The position numbers were made by a program, and so were the translations under genes. A model generated the notes under the pieces. That model saw only the letters and a list, made by a program, of their open reading frames with translations. It had not been told where the DNA came from and ran no database searches. 64,000 nt of DNA from Polycyclovorans sp964425915 (GTDB lineage Bacteria > Pseudomonadota > Gammaproteobacteria > Nevskiales > Nevskiaceae), in the NCBI GenBank assembly GCA_964425915.1, contig CAYROO010000003.1:1-64000 (forward strand), in the 5' to 3' direction. Positions 16,577 to 24,989 of this stretch are shown here, in pieces. Every line of letters starts with the position of its first letter. Position 1 is the first letter of the stretch.

Positions 16577-17551
16577 ATGAGGCCACGACGGCTGCTGATC
16601 ACCCCCGGCGAGCCCGCCGGAATCGGCCCTGACTTGGTGCTGAGGGCGGCACTGCAGGACGCCCCGCACGACTGGCGTGTGGTGGCCGATCCGCAGCTGC
16701 TGGCGGAGCGGGCGGAACAGCTCGGACTGCGCCTGCAGCTGGAGACCATCTCCGCTGACGCGCCACCCCGCGAACACCGCGCCGGTCAGCTGCGCGTATG
16801 GCCTGTTGCCTTGCGCGCCCCGGTGCAAGCCGGGCGACTTGACCCTCGAAATTCGGAGTACGTGCTGGCGACGCTGCGCCAGGCCGCGGACGCCTGCCTC
16901 GCCGGCAGTGCCGAGGCGCTGGTCACCGGCCCGGTGCAAAAGAGCGTGATCAACGAGGCCGGCATCGCCTTTACCGGCCACACCGAATTCCTGGCCGCGC
17001 ACTGCCGCGCACCGCTGCCGGTGATGCTGCTGGCGGCCGACACACTGCGGGTGGCCCTGGTCACCACGCATCTGCCGCTACGCGCGGTGGCCGACGCGGT
17101 GACGGCGGAGCGGCTGCGCGACACCCTGCGCATCCTCCACACTGACTTGCAACGTCGGTTCGGGATCGCCCAGCCGCGCATCCTGATCTGCGGCCTCAAC
17201 CCCCATGCCGGCGAGTCCGGACACCTTGGCGATGAGGAGCAGCGGGTGATGACGCCGGTGATCGACGCGCTCCGCAAGGAGGGCCTGCAACTGACCGGAC
17301 CGCTGCCCGCCGATACCGTGTTCACGCCGCAGTGGCTGCAGCAGGCGGATGCGGTGTTGGCGATGTATCACGATCAGGGGCTGCCGACGCTGAAACACGC
17401 GGGCTTCGGCGAGGCCGTCAACATCACCCTGGGCCTACCGATCCTGCGGACGTCCGTCGACCACGGCACGGCACTGGACCTGGCGGGGACCGGCCGCGGG
17501 GATGCCGGCAGCCTGCTCGCCGCGCTGCGGCTGGCAGGATCGCTGCAATGA
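16577..17551 (+). CDS. pdxA: 4-hydroxythreonine-4-phosphate dehydrogenase
   Basis: Oxidises 4-phosphohydroxy-L-threonine in the DXP-dependent pyridoxal-phosphate pathway; cytosolic, NAD- and divalent-metal-dependent. The 324-residue protein opens with LLITPGEPAGIGPDL. It has AFTGHTEFLA, with a metal-binding histidine, near residue 133, NPHAGESGHLGDEE near 210, and MYHDQGLPTLKHAGF with RTSVDHGTALDLAG near the end. The order surA-pdxA-rsmA is conserved in gammaproteobacteria. Its stop overlaps the rsmA start by 4 bp. Confidence 0.96.
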   Translation: MRPRRLLITPGEPAGIGPDLVLRAALQDAPHDWRVVADPQLLAERAEQLGLRLQLETISADAPPREHRAGQLRVWPVALRAPVQAGRLDPRNSEYVLATLRQAADACLAGSAEALVTGPVQKSVINEAGIAFTGHTEFLAAHCRAPLPVMLLAADTLRVALVTTHLPLRAVADAVTAERLRDTLRILHTDLQRRFGIAQPRILICGLNPHAGESGHLGDEEQRVMTPVIDALRKEGLQLTGPLPADTVFTPQWLQQADAVLAMYHDQGLPTLKHAGFGEAVNITLGLPILRTSVDHGTALDLAGTGRGDAGSLLAALRLAGSLQ

Positions 17552-18339
17552 GCACAGCGCATCGCGCCAAGAAGCGGTTCGGCCAGAACTTTCTGCACGA
17601 CCCACAGGTGATCAGCCGCCTGCTGCGAGCCATCGACCCCCGTCCGGACCAGACCCTGGTGGAGATTGGTCCGGGCCTGGGCGCGCTCACCGTGCCGCTG
17701 CTACGACAGGTCGGCAGTCTCGACGTGGTGGAGCTAGACCGTGATGTTCTGCCCCTGCTGGCCGAAGCCTGCCAGGGCGCCGGCACACTGCGCATCACCG
17801 AAGCAGACGCGCTCACCGTCGACTATCGGCGCTACCTCAACGGTGGCCGCGCCCTGCGACTGGTGGGAAATTTGCCCTACAACATCTCCTCGCCGCTGCT
17901 GTTCCACCTGCTGTCCCAGGCCGATGCCATCCACGACATGCACTTCATGCTGCAGAAGGAAGTGGTCGATCGGATCTGCGCGGCGCCAGGCGATCCGGAC
18001 TATGGCCGACTCACCGTCAGTATCGCCGTCCGGGCCGAGGCGCAGGCCCTGTTCACCGTTGGCCCTGGTGCCTTTCGCCCGGCACCGAAGGTGGATTCCG
18101 CCATCGTGCGGCTGCGCCCACGCCCACCCGCGTTCCCGGTCGCCTCGCTCGCGCGTTTTGATCAGGTGGTTGCGCTGGCCTTCGGCCAACGTCGCAAGCA
18201 GCTCGCCAACACACTCAAACCGCTGTTGGACGCCGACGACATCCGCGCCTGCGGCATCGCCCCGGACATTCGGGCCGAGCGTCTGGCGCCGGCCGATTTC
18301 GCCCGACTCGCCGACAGGGTCGACCGGCGGTCGCTTTAA
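17548..18339 (+). CDS. rsmA: 16S rRNA (adenine-1518/1519-N6)-dimethyltransferase
   Basis: Dimethylates two adjacent adenines in the terminal helix of 16S rRNA during 30S maturation (KsgA). From ATG 17548, overlapping the pdxA stop, the 263-residue protein begins with KKRFGQNFLHD. It carries the SAM-binding loop VEIGPGLGALT near residue 32 and the catalytic NLPYNISSP motif near 108. The frame is open upstream inside pdxA, but that extension is not part of the family. The usual next genes, apaG and apaH, are not here; an apaH lies at 46959. Confidence 0.96.
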   Translation: MSTAHRAKKRFGQNFLHDPQVISRLLRAIDPRPDQTLVEIGPGLGALTVPLLRQVGSLDVVELDRDVLPLLAEACQGAGTLRITEADALTVDYRRYLNGGRALRLVGNLPYNISSPLLFHLLSQADAIHDMHFMLQKEVVDRICAAPGDPDYGRLTVSIAVRAEAQALFTVGPGAFRPAPKVDSAIVRLRPRPPAFPVASLARFDQVVALAFGQRRKQLANTLKPLLDADDIRACGIAPDIRAERLAPADFARLADRVDRRSL

Positions 18340-18432
18340 GGGGGATGGGCGTGGGCCCGGAGGCACCGCCAGCCATTCAAACCCTCGACATAAGCGCGTA
18401 AGCTGTCAGGCATTATCTGACTTCGGTTCACC

Positions 18433-18912
18433 ATGCACCCCAACAGCCTGGCCTATTTGCAGTCGCGCATTCGTGAGGGCGGCGTCCTGCCGGTTTTGCA
18501 GGGCCTCGGAGCGGTGCTTGCGGACCAGGTGGAACCGGCGCAGTTGCGGGCGCTGGTTTACCTCGCCGGCCGCGCCCTCGGCCAACGCCTGCCGCTGGGA
18601 CGCTGCGAAACCCTCGAAGACGTCGAACGGCTGGCCAATGAGCGGATCGGCGCCCTCGACTGGGGGTGGCTGCGCATCGAGGCGGGTGCTGCCGACGTGC
18701 ATTTTGTGCATGGCTGCGCCCCCCTGCGCAGCTGGTTTGGCGATGATTCGATGAGCTGGAGCGGCGCACTGCTGGAGGGCCTGTATTCCGAGTGGTTGCA
18801 ATCGCTGGGGGCCGGAGAACAACTGGACCTACGTCAGGTGGGCGGCGCCAGCGGGCCGGACGACGTGTTACGTTACCGATTAGCGCACCAGCATCAGTTT
18901 GAACAGGCGTGA
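18433..18912 (+). CDS. bcsD: Cellulose synthase operon protein D
   Basis: Periplasmic channel protein that in Komagataeibacter gathers glucan chains for ordered, crystalline cellulose; it is a marker of type I cellulose operons. The 159-residue length matches AcsD/BcsD. The diagnostic regions are LDWGWLRIEAG near residue 74 and WSGALLEGLYSEWLQSLGAGEQLDLR near 111. There is no signal peptide. It is the first gene of the cellulose cluster, 93 bp after rsmA. In that gap a weak hairpin GTCAG/CTGAC encloses CATTAT (18411-18416), a possible -10. Confidence 0.85.
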   Translation: MHPNSLAYLQSRIREGGVLPVLQGLGAVLADQVEPAQLRALVYLAGRALGQRLPLGRCETLEDVERLANERIGALDWGWLRIEAGAADVHFVHGCAPLRSWFGDDSMSWSGALLEGLYSEWLQSLGAGEQLDLRQVGGASGPDDVLRYRLAHQHQFEQA

Positions 18913-18921
18913 GGGCAGTAC

Positions 18922-19434
18922 ATGTCTCAGGATCATTTTGACGATGTCGACCACCTGGTAAAGACCCTGCGATTGGAAGGGGTTCACTACCGGGACTTCA
19001 GCGGCCGCGCGGCGCAGCCCCGGCTCAAGCTGATTGGCGGTCGTCGGGACGCCGAGGCCGCGCAGCCGCCTGCCATCGAGAGCCCCGGGCCCGCGTCCAA
19101 GCGGATCGCGCCACAGCTCACCGCCAGCCCGATCGAACCACCGCCTGAGAGGGTGGATACTGCGGCGGCGTCGACCGACCGCCCAGCACCGACGATCGCC
19201 CCTTCAGAGCCAGAGACGCTGTTACCGACAGAGTCCCTGCAGGCCACCTTTTCGCGATTGATCGCGCGCGCGCCGGCGCCGCCGACGCGCAAGCTGCAGC
19301 TGGACCTTAAGCTCAACCCGCGCGTACCCGCCGAAGAGGCGCAGACACCGTCTGGCGCCGACACCCGCCTGAGTACGCTGTTCGGCCGCCTTTCGCGGTC
19401 GAATGAGATGGACAAGGACCGCAACACCGGCTGA
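18922..19434 (+). CDS. Proline-rich cellulose accessory protein (BcsP/BcsO/BcsR-like)
   Basis: A 170-residue protein lying 9 bp after bcsD and before bcsAB. Its first 30 residues (DDVDHLVKTLRLEGVHYRDFSG) resemble the short helical motif with a trailing YR(D/E)F shared by the BcsR/BcsP/BcsO proteins of cellulose operons. The remainder is low-complexity, rich in Pro, Ala and Glu, and probably disordered, with a more ordered patch at about 120-160. BcsP/O proteins are thought to help organise BcsD or the synthase at the membrane. Family placement rests on the N-terminal motif and on context. Confidence 0.6.
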   Translation: MSQDHFDDVDHLVKTLRLEGVHYRDFSGRAAQPRLKLIGGRRDAEAAQPPAIESPGPASKRIAPQLTASPIEPPPERVDTAAASTDRPAPTIAPSEPETLLPTESLQATFSRLIARAPAPPTRKLQLDLKLNPRVPAEEAQTPSGADTRLSTLFGRLSRSNEMDKDRNTG

Positions 19435-19499
19435 TACGCGGCATGGTGATACCAGCGGCAGGGGACGATTGATCGGCCGCACCTCAAGGGAATCTCGAC

Positions 19500-22400
19500 A
19501 TGCATGACCCTGCCAGTGCGGCACCTGAAGACCGCATGGATCGCGCCCTTGCCTGGGTCCTGGTGGGTCTGGCGGTCGGCATCGGTTGGCTGTTCGTCAC
19601 CGCCAAGCTGTCGCTCTGGTGGCAGGCAGGCATCGGCATCGGCACCGTGCTGCTCGGCCTGGCGCTGTCGCGACTGAGCACCGATCGGCGCGCCCTTTAC
19701 GCGCTGATGGGCATCTCCACCCTCACCACCACCCGCTATCTCTACTGGCGACTCACCGAAACGCTCCCCATCGGCGAGGGCTTCGATGCCATTGATCTGT
19801 TCTTTGCCACCGGCCTGGTGCTGGCCGAGCTGTATGCCTGGGGCATCCTCCTGCTGGGCTACTTTCAGTCGATCTGGCCTCTGAACCGGCGCCCGGTGCC
19901 GCTGCCTGAGGATGTCGATCAATGGCCCACCATCGATGTCTTCATTCCCAGCTACAACGAACCGCTCAAGGTGGTGCGCCCCACCGTGTTCGCGGCAATG
20001 GAACTGGACTGGCCGCGCGACAAGATCAAGGTCTACGTGCTGGACGATGGCCGGCGCCCGGAGTTTGCCGCCTTCTGCAAGGAGATCGGCGCGATCCACA
20101 TGACCCGGCCCGACAACAAGCACGCCAAGGCCGGCAACATCAATCATGCACTGAAGCAGACCTCAGGCGATTTCATCGCCATTTTCGACTGCGACCACAT
20201 TCCCACCCGCTCCTTCCTGCAGATGACCGCAGGCGTGATGCTGCGCGACCCGAGGATGGCGCTGGTGCAAACCCCGCACCACTTCTTCTCGCCGGACCCG
20301 TTCGAGCGCAACCTGGGGGTGTTTCGTCAGGCGCCCAACGAAGGTGAGCTGTTCTACGGCCTGTTGCAGGATGGCAACGACTACTGGGATGCGACGTTTT
20401 TCTGTGGTTCCTGCGCCCTATTGCGGCGTACGGCCCTCGAAGAGATCGGCGGTATCGCCGTGGAAACCGTCACCGAGGACGCCCACACCTCGCTGAAAAT
20501 GCACGGCCGCGGCTGGAAGAGCGCCTACATCAATATTCCCCAGGCGGCGGGCCTTGCCACCGAGTCGCTGTCAGCACATGTGGGGCAGCGGATTCGCTGG
20601 GCCCGTGGCATGGCGCAGATTTTTCGGGTGGACAACCCCCTGTTCAAGAAAGGCCTCGGCATCGGCCAGCGGTTCTGCTACGCCAACGCCATGTTGCACT
20701 TCTTCTACGGCTTCCCACGCGTCGTGTTTCTCAGTGCGCCTCTGGCCTATCTGCTGTTCGATGCCAAGGTGATCGCAGCGCAGGCGCTGATGATCGTGTC
20801 ATTCGCTATCCCCCACCTGGTGATGGCGATCATGACCAACTCGAAACTGCAGGGGAAGTTCCGCCACTCGTTCTGGGCGGAGGTCTATGAAACGGTGCTG
20901 GCGGTCTTCATCATCATCCCCACCACCTTGGCGATGATCAATCCCAAACTGGGTAAGTTCAACGTCACCGCCAAGGGCGGCATCGTCGACCGTGATTACT
21001 TCGATGGCGACATCGCCCGGCCCTATTTCTTCTTCTACCTGGCCAATTTCGTCGGCCTGGTGGTGGGCACGCTGCGCATGCTGGTACCGGAGGCGCCGAT
21101 CGACACCATCGCCATCAATATGGGGTGGACCTGCTACAACCTGTTGATCCTCGGCGCCGCCATCTGCGTGGCATCCGAGAAGCGTCAGATTCGACACGCA
21201 GTCCGCGTGCGCTGCACGGTGCCTGCGGCCTTGCGCCTGCCGGGCAATGATGGGGTCGAACTGTCGCAGACCCTGGATCTGTCCTACGGTGGCGCCTCCC
21301 TGCCAGCCCCCGAGCACCTGGCGCTCAAGGTGGGCGATGCCGTCGAACTGGCGCTGATCCCCGAACACCGCCTGGCCTGGACCCCGGCCACGGTGCGCCG
21401 CGCCGGCTCCAATGTACTGGCCGTGGAATTCGGCCCGCTGGGCAGGGAACAGGAGGCGCAGTTGGTCTACGCCCTCTACGGGCGTGCCGATGCCTGGCTG
21501 CGCTGGCGTGATGCGCAAACCTATGATCGACCCCTGCTCGCCTTGCGGGGTGTCGCCAACTTTGGAAGGCTGGGAACCATGAGATTCTTCCGCTGGATGC
21601 TGACGAGTGTTCGAGACGCCCTGCTCCGCCGCGGCGGCTCTGCGGCGGCGGCGCTGGCCGTGGCTGCGTTGGCTGGCGCTCTGCTGTGGTCGCCTCCGGG
21701 CGCTGCGCAGGCCCTGGCTGCGGACAGCAAACCGGTCGCCGTGGCAGACCCGCAGGCCGGCGACCGCAGCCTGACACTTGAAGACCTCGGCGCCACCACG
21801 CCGCTACGATTGCGCACCAGTTTCGGCCAGTATTCGCTGCCGCTGTCCCTGCGCACCGATCAGGTGGTCGACAGCGCCGAAATGACCTTGCAGGTGAGCC
21901 ACAGTCCGGGGCTGCGGGCCGACAAGAGCCACCTCAACGTGCTGGTCAACGACGAGTTGGTCGATACCTGGCGGCTGACGCCGGACGACGCGGCCGGGGC
22001 CACGCACACCTTGCGCATCAACCCCAACCTGTTCCTGCCCTACAACCAGATCCGCTTCGAACTGATTGGCAGCTATGCCATCGACGAATGCGAAGACCCG
22101 GCCCACCCCACCCTGTGGGCGCAGATCAGCAACCAGAGTCAGCTCGAACTGCGCCTGGCGCCGCTGCCGGTACAGCCTGACCTGGGCGATCTGCCAGCCC
22201 CATTTTTCGACGTCGCCGACACCCGTCGCCTGCGACTGCCCGTGGTGATGGCGGCCGCCCCGGAGGACGGCGTCGTCAATGCTGCCGCCGTGCTGGCCTC
22301 GTGGTTCGGCGCGCTTGCCGACTACCGTGGCGCTGAGTTCCCGGTGCAGTACGCCGAGCTGCCAGCACAGCATGCCGTGGTATTGCGCACCCGGCCCGAT

Positions 22401-23843
22401 GACGTTCCGCTGCTGCGCGATCTGCCGATACCGGCGACACCGGAAGTGCGCCTGATGGCGCATCCGGGGGCGCCCAACGCTCGGCTGCTCATCATCAGTG
22501 CCGCCGATCCAGCAGGCGTGCTGCAGGCCGCGCGCGCGCTGGTCTACGGCAGCGACTCCCTACGCGGCACCGAAGCCCGGATCGCAGGCTTCGACATGCC
22601 CGCAACACGCGCCTTGAACGATTCCCCCCGATGGGTCAACCCGGGAGCGCCCATCGCCGTTGGCGAACGGGTGCAGGGAAGCCTTGACGCGCGCGGCCTG
22701 TCCCCCGGACCGGTGGTCGCCGATTTCCGTCTGCCGCCAGACCTGTATCTGATTTCGCGCGACGGCCCGACCCTGGACTTCACTTTTCGGGCGGGCGGTT
22801 CCATCGCCGAAAAATCCGCGCTCAGCGTGCTGATCAACGATCACTTCGTGGGCGATGAGCAGCTCAAGCTTGATGCGGTCAGCAGCCTCGTACGCGAGGA
22901 ACGCATGGTGTTGCCCAAGAGCCATATCACGCACCGCAATCGACTGGTGTGGCAGTTCCATTTCGTCCGCAACACCGATCGTCTTTGCGAGGCCTTCAAT
23001 CCGGAATTGTTGCAAGGCTCGGTGGACCGTGACGCGCGCCTGACCTTCCCGCGACATGCGTACTACGCCGAAATGCCATCGCTTAAGCTGATGGCGGAAG
23101 GCGGCTTCCCGTTCAGCCGCTATGCCGATGGCAGCCAGACCGCATTCGTGCTCCCGGACACCCCGGCAGCCCAGGATCTCGGCGCCTTGCTGACGCTGGC
23201 GGGGCACCTCGGCCATCAAGGCGGCATCCCCATGCTGCAGTTGCAGGTGTTCCGCGAGGGCCGCCTGCCGGCCGATATCGACCGCGACCTGGTGGTGGTC
23301 GGGCGCAGTGACCGGCTGAATCTGTTGCAGACGCTCAACGGCAGTCTGCCCCTGGCATTTGATGGCGAACGCGTGGCGCTGCGCCGCGACAGCACCCTGA
23401 GTCGCTGGATCGCCGAAGCCCGGGGCCGCGACATCGCCGGTGCGCGCAGTCACGCCGGCGCCGTCATCCACGATGCCGGCGGCCAGCTCGGCGCCGTCAT
23501 GGGGGCGGCCTCCCCCTGGGGTATTCAGCGCTCACTGGTGATCGTTACCGCGGCCTCAGGCGGGGATGTCTTCGCCGCCAGCCGGGCGTTGCTCGATCCC
23601 GGACAGCGGCAGTACTTCGCGGGCGATCTCACGCTGGTACATGGCAAGACGGTCTCCGGGTACAGCCTGGGGCCGACCTACCATGTCGGGCGACTGCCGT
23701 GGGACTACGCGCTGCGCAAGTGGATCAGCGAAAACCCCTTGCTGATGTTGCCGCTGCTGGTGGTAGCCGTGTTGCTGTTCGCCGCGGCCTTGCGCGTGCT
23801 GCTACGGCGCCGCGCGGCCCGTCGCTTGGCCGGGACCGCCTAA
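19500..23843 (+). CDS. bcsAB: Cellulose synthase BcsA-BcsB fusion
   Basis: A single 1447-residue frame carries both membrane subunits. Residues 1-690 are BcsA: N-terminal membrane helices, a GT2 domain with YVLDD (D182), FDCD (D230, D232), TED (325-327) and QRIRW (363-367), the FNVTAKGG gating loop, and a PilZ domain with RHAVR (565-569) and DLSYGG (593-598), the two c-di-GMP contacts. Residues 694-1447 are BcsB: its own signal-peptide-like stretch (MRFFRWMLTSVRDALLRRG), two carbohydrate-binding/flavodoxin-like repeats, and a C-terminal membrane helix near 1410-1432. Such fusions are known from Komagataeibacter AcsAB. All catalytic and c-di-GMP residues look intact. Confidence 0.95.
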   Translation: MHDPASAAPEDRMDRALAWVLVGLAVGIGWLFVTAKLSLWWQAGIGIGTVLLGLALSRLSTDRRALYALMGISTLTTTRYLYWRLTETLPIGEGFDAIDLFFATGLVLAELYAWGILLLGYFQSIWPLNRRPVPLPEDVDQWPTIDVFIPSYNEPLKVVRPTVFAAMELDWPRDKIKVYVLDDGRRPEFAAFCKEIGAIHMTRPDNKHAKAGNINHALKQTSGDFIAIFDCDHIPTRSFLQMTAGVMLRDPRMALVQTPHHFFSPDPFERNLGVFRQAPNEGELFYGLLQDGNDYWDATFFCGSCALLRRTALEEIGGIAVETVTEDAHTSLKMHGRGWKSAYINIPQAAGLATESLSAHVGQRIRWARGMAQIFRVDNPLFKKGLGIGQRFCYANAMLHFFYGFPRVVFLSAPLAYLLFDAKVIAAQALMIVSFAIPHLVMAIMTNSKLQGKFRHSFWAEVYETVLAVFIIIPTTLAMINPKLGKFNVTAKGGIVDRDYFDGDIARPYFFFYLANFVGLVVGTLRMLVPEAPIDTIAINMGWTCYNLLILGAAICVASEKRQIRHAVRVRCTVPAALRLPGNDGVELSQTLDLSYGGASLPAPEHLALKVGDAVELALIPEHRLAWTPATVRRAGSNVLAVEFGPLGREQEAQLVYALYGRADAWLRWRDAQTYDRPLLALRGVANFGRLGTMRFFRWMLTSVRDALLRRGGSAAAALAVAALAGALLWSPPGAAQALAADSKPVAVADPQAGDRSLTLEDLGATTPLRLRTSFGQYSLPLSLRTDQVVDSAEMTLQVSHSPGLRADKSHLNVLVNDELVDTWRLTPDDAAGATHTLRINPNLFLPYNQIRFELIGSYAIDECEDPAHPTLWAQISNQSQLELRLAPLPVQPDLGDLPAPFFDVADTRRLRLPVVMAAAPEDGVVNAAAVLASWFGALADYRGAEFPVQYAELPAQHAVVLRTRPDDVPLLRDLPIPATPEVRLMAHPGAPNARLLIISAADPAGVLQAARALVYGSDSLRGTEARIAGFDMPATRALNDSPRWVNPGAPIAVGERVQGSLDARGLSPGPVVADFRLPPDLYLISRDGPTLDFTFRAGGSIAEKSALSVLINDHFVGDEQLKLDAVSSLVREERMVLPKSHITHRNRLVWQFHFVRNTDRLCEAFNPELLQGSVDRDARLTFPRHAYYAEMPSLKLMAEGGFPFSRYADGSQTAFVLPDTPAAQDLGALLTLAGHLGHQGGIPMLQLQVFREGRLPADIDRDLVVVGRSDRLNLLQTLNGSLPLAFDGERVALRRDSTLSRWIAEARGRDIAGARSHAGAVIHDAGGQLGAVMGAASPWGIQRSLVIVTAASGGDVFAASRALLDPGQRQYFAGDLTLVHGKTVSGYSLGPTYHVGRLPWDYALRKWISENPLLMLPLLVVAVLLFAAALRVLLRRRAARRLAGTA

Positions 23844-23846
23844 ACA

Positions 23847-24989
23847 ATGGGGCGCGGCCTGGGGCGGCATCTGCTGGGGAGCTTGCTCGCCCTGCTCATG
23901 CTGGGCTGTGCCAGCCCGCGCGCCTGTGCGACCGAGTGGCCGTACTGGCAGGCGTTCCGGGATGGCTTCATCCAGGATGACGGACGCGTCGTCGACTGGA
24001 CCGAGGGCGCCCGCACCGTATCCGAGGGTCAGGCCTACGCGCTGTTCTTCGCACTGGTGGCGAACGATCGAGGCAGCTTCGACCGCATTCTCCGATGGAC
24101 CGATGACAACCTCGCCAACGGTCAGCTCGGACCCCAGCTGCCAGCCTGGAAATGGGGCTACGACCCTGCCACCGACCAATGGGGCGTACTCGATGCCAAC
24201 CCCGCCTCCGATGCCAACCTGTTCATCAGCTACGCCTTGCTGGAAGCGGCGCGCCTGTGGCGTCATGCGCCGTATGCCGACACCGCCAAGCAGCTTCTGA
24301 CCACCGTGAAGGACCGCGAGACGCGGCCGCTGGGGCCGCGCGCGGTGCTGTTGCCGGCACCGGAGGGCTTCGTCACCGAGGCCGGCATTCGACTCAACCC
24401 CAGTTATGTGCCGCCGTTTCAGTTGCACTATCTGGCGGTACAGGATCCCAAGGGCCCCTGGGCCGACATTCTCGAAGAATCCGTGGTCGCGCTGGCCGCG
24501 AGCACCCCACATGGCCTGCCGCCTGACTGGCTGCTGGTGACCGCCGACGGTTATCGTCCAGACCCGGAGCGCGGGACCGTCGGTAGCTACGACGCCATCC
24601 GCGTCTTTCTGTGGGCGGCCTTTGAGGTGCCCGGTCTGGCAGCACTCGACGACTATCGACAGGCGCTGCGTCCGGTACTGGGGCGGGTCCGAGATCTCGG
24701 CTGGATGCCAGAGCGCTGGGACGTCGCCACCGGCCAGTTGCAGGGCGAAGGCCCGCCGGGTTTCCAGTTCGCGATTGCGCCGCTGCTGCGCCACTACGGC
24801 GCCGGCGACCTGGCCCAACGGGTCCAGCTGGTCGGCGAGCGCCGTCGTCAAGCAGGCCTGCTCGGCCAGCCCGCCCGTTACTATGATCAGGTTCTCGCGC
24901 TGTTTGCCGAGGGCTACCGTGAACGGCGGTACCAATTCGACTCCAAGGGGCGGCTGAAACTCAAATGGCACCGCGACTCCAAACCCTAG
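23847..24989 (+). CDS. bcsZ: Endo-1,4-beta-glucanase of the cellulose operon (GH8)
   Basis: Periplasmic endoglucanase that trims or edits nascent cellulose and is needed for normal export. The 380-residue protein has an N-terminal signal sequence ending near LMLGCASP; the cysteine makes a lipoprotein possible, although the lipobox has Met at -3. GH8 landmarks are TVSEGQAYAL with the acid E60, NPASDANLFISYALLEAARLW with D122, and GSYDAIRVFLW with D249, the candidate base. It starts 3 bp after bcsAB and overlaps bcsC by 25 bp. Confidence 0.94.
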   Translation: MGRGLGRHLLGSLLALLMLGCASPRACATEWPYWQAFRDGFIQDDGRVVDWTEGARTVSEGQAYALFFALVANDRGSFDRILRWTDDNLANGQLGPQLPAWKWGYDPATDQWGVLDANPASDANLFISYALLEAARLWRHAPYADTAKQLLTTVKDRETRPLGPRAVLLPAPEGFVTEAGIRLNPSYVPPFQLHYLAVQDPKGPWADILEESVVALAASTPHGLPPDWLLVTADGYRPDPERGTVGSYDAIRVFLWAAFEVPGLAALDDYRQALRPVLGRVRDLGWMPERWDVATGQLQGEGPPGFQFAIAPLLRHYGAGDLAQRVQLVGERRRQAGLLGQPARYYDQVLALFAEGYRERRYQFDSKGRLKLKWHRDSKP

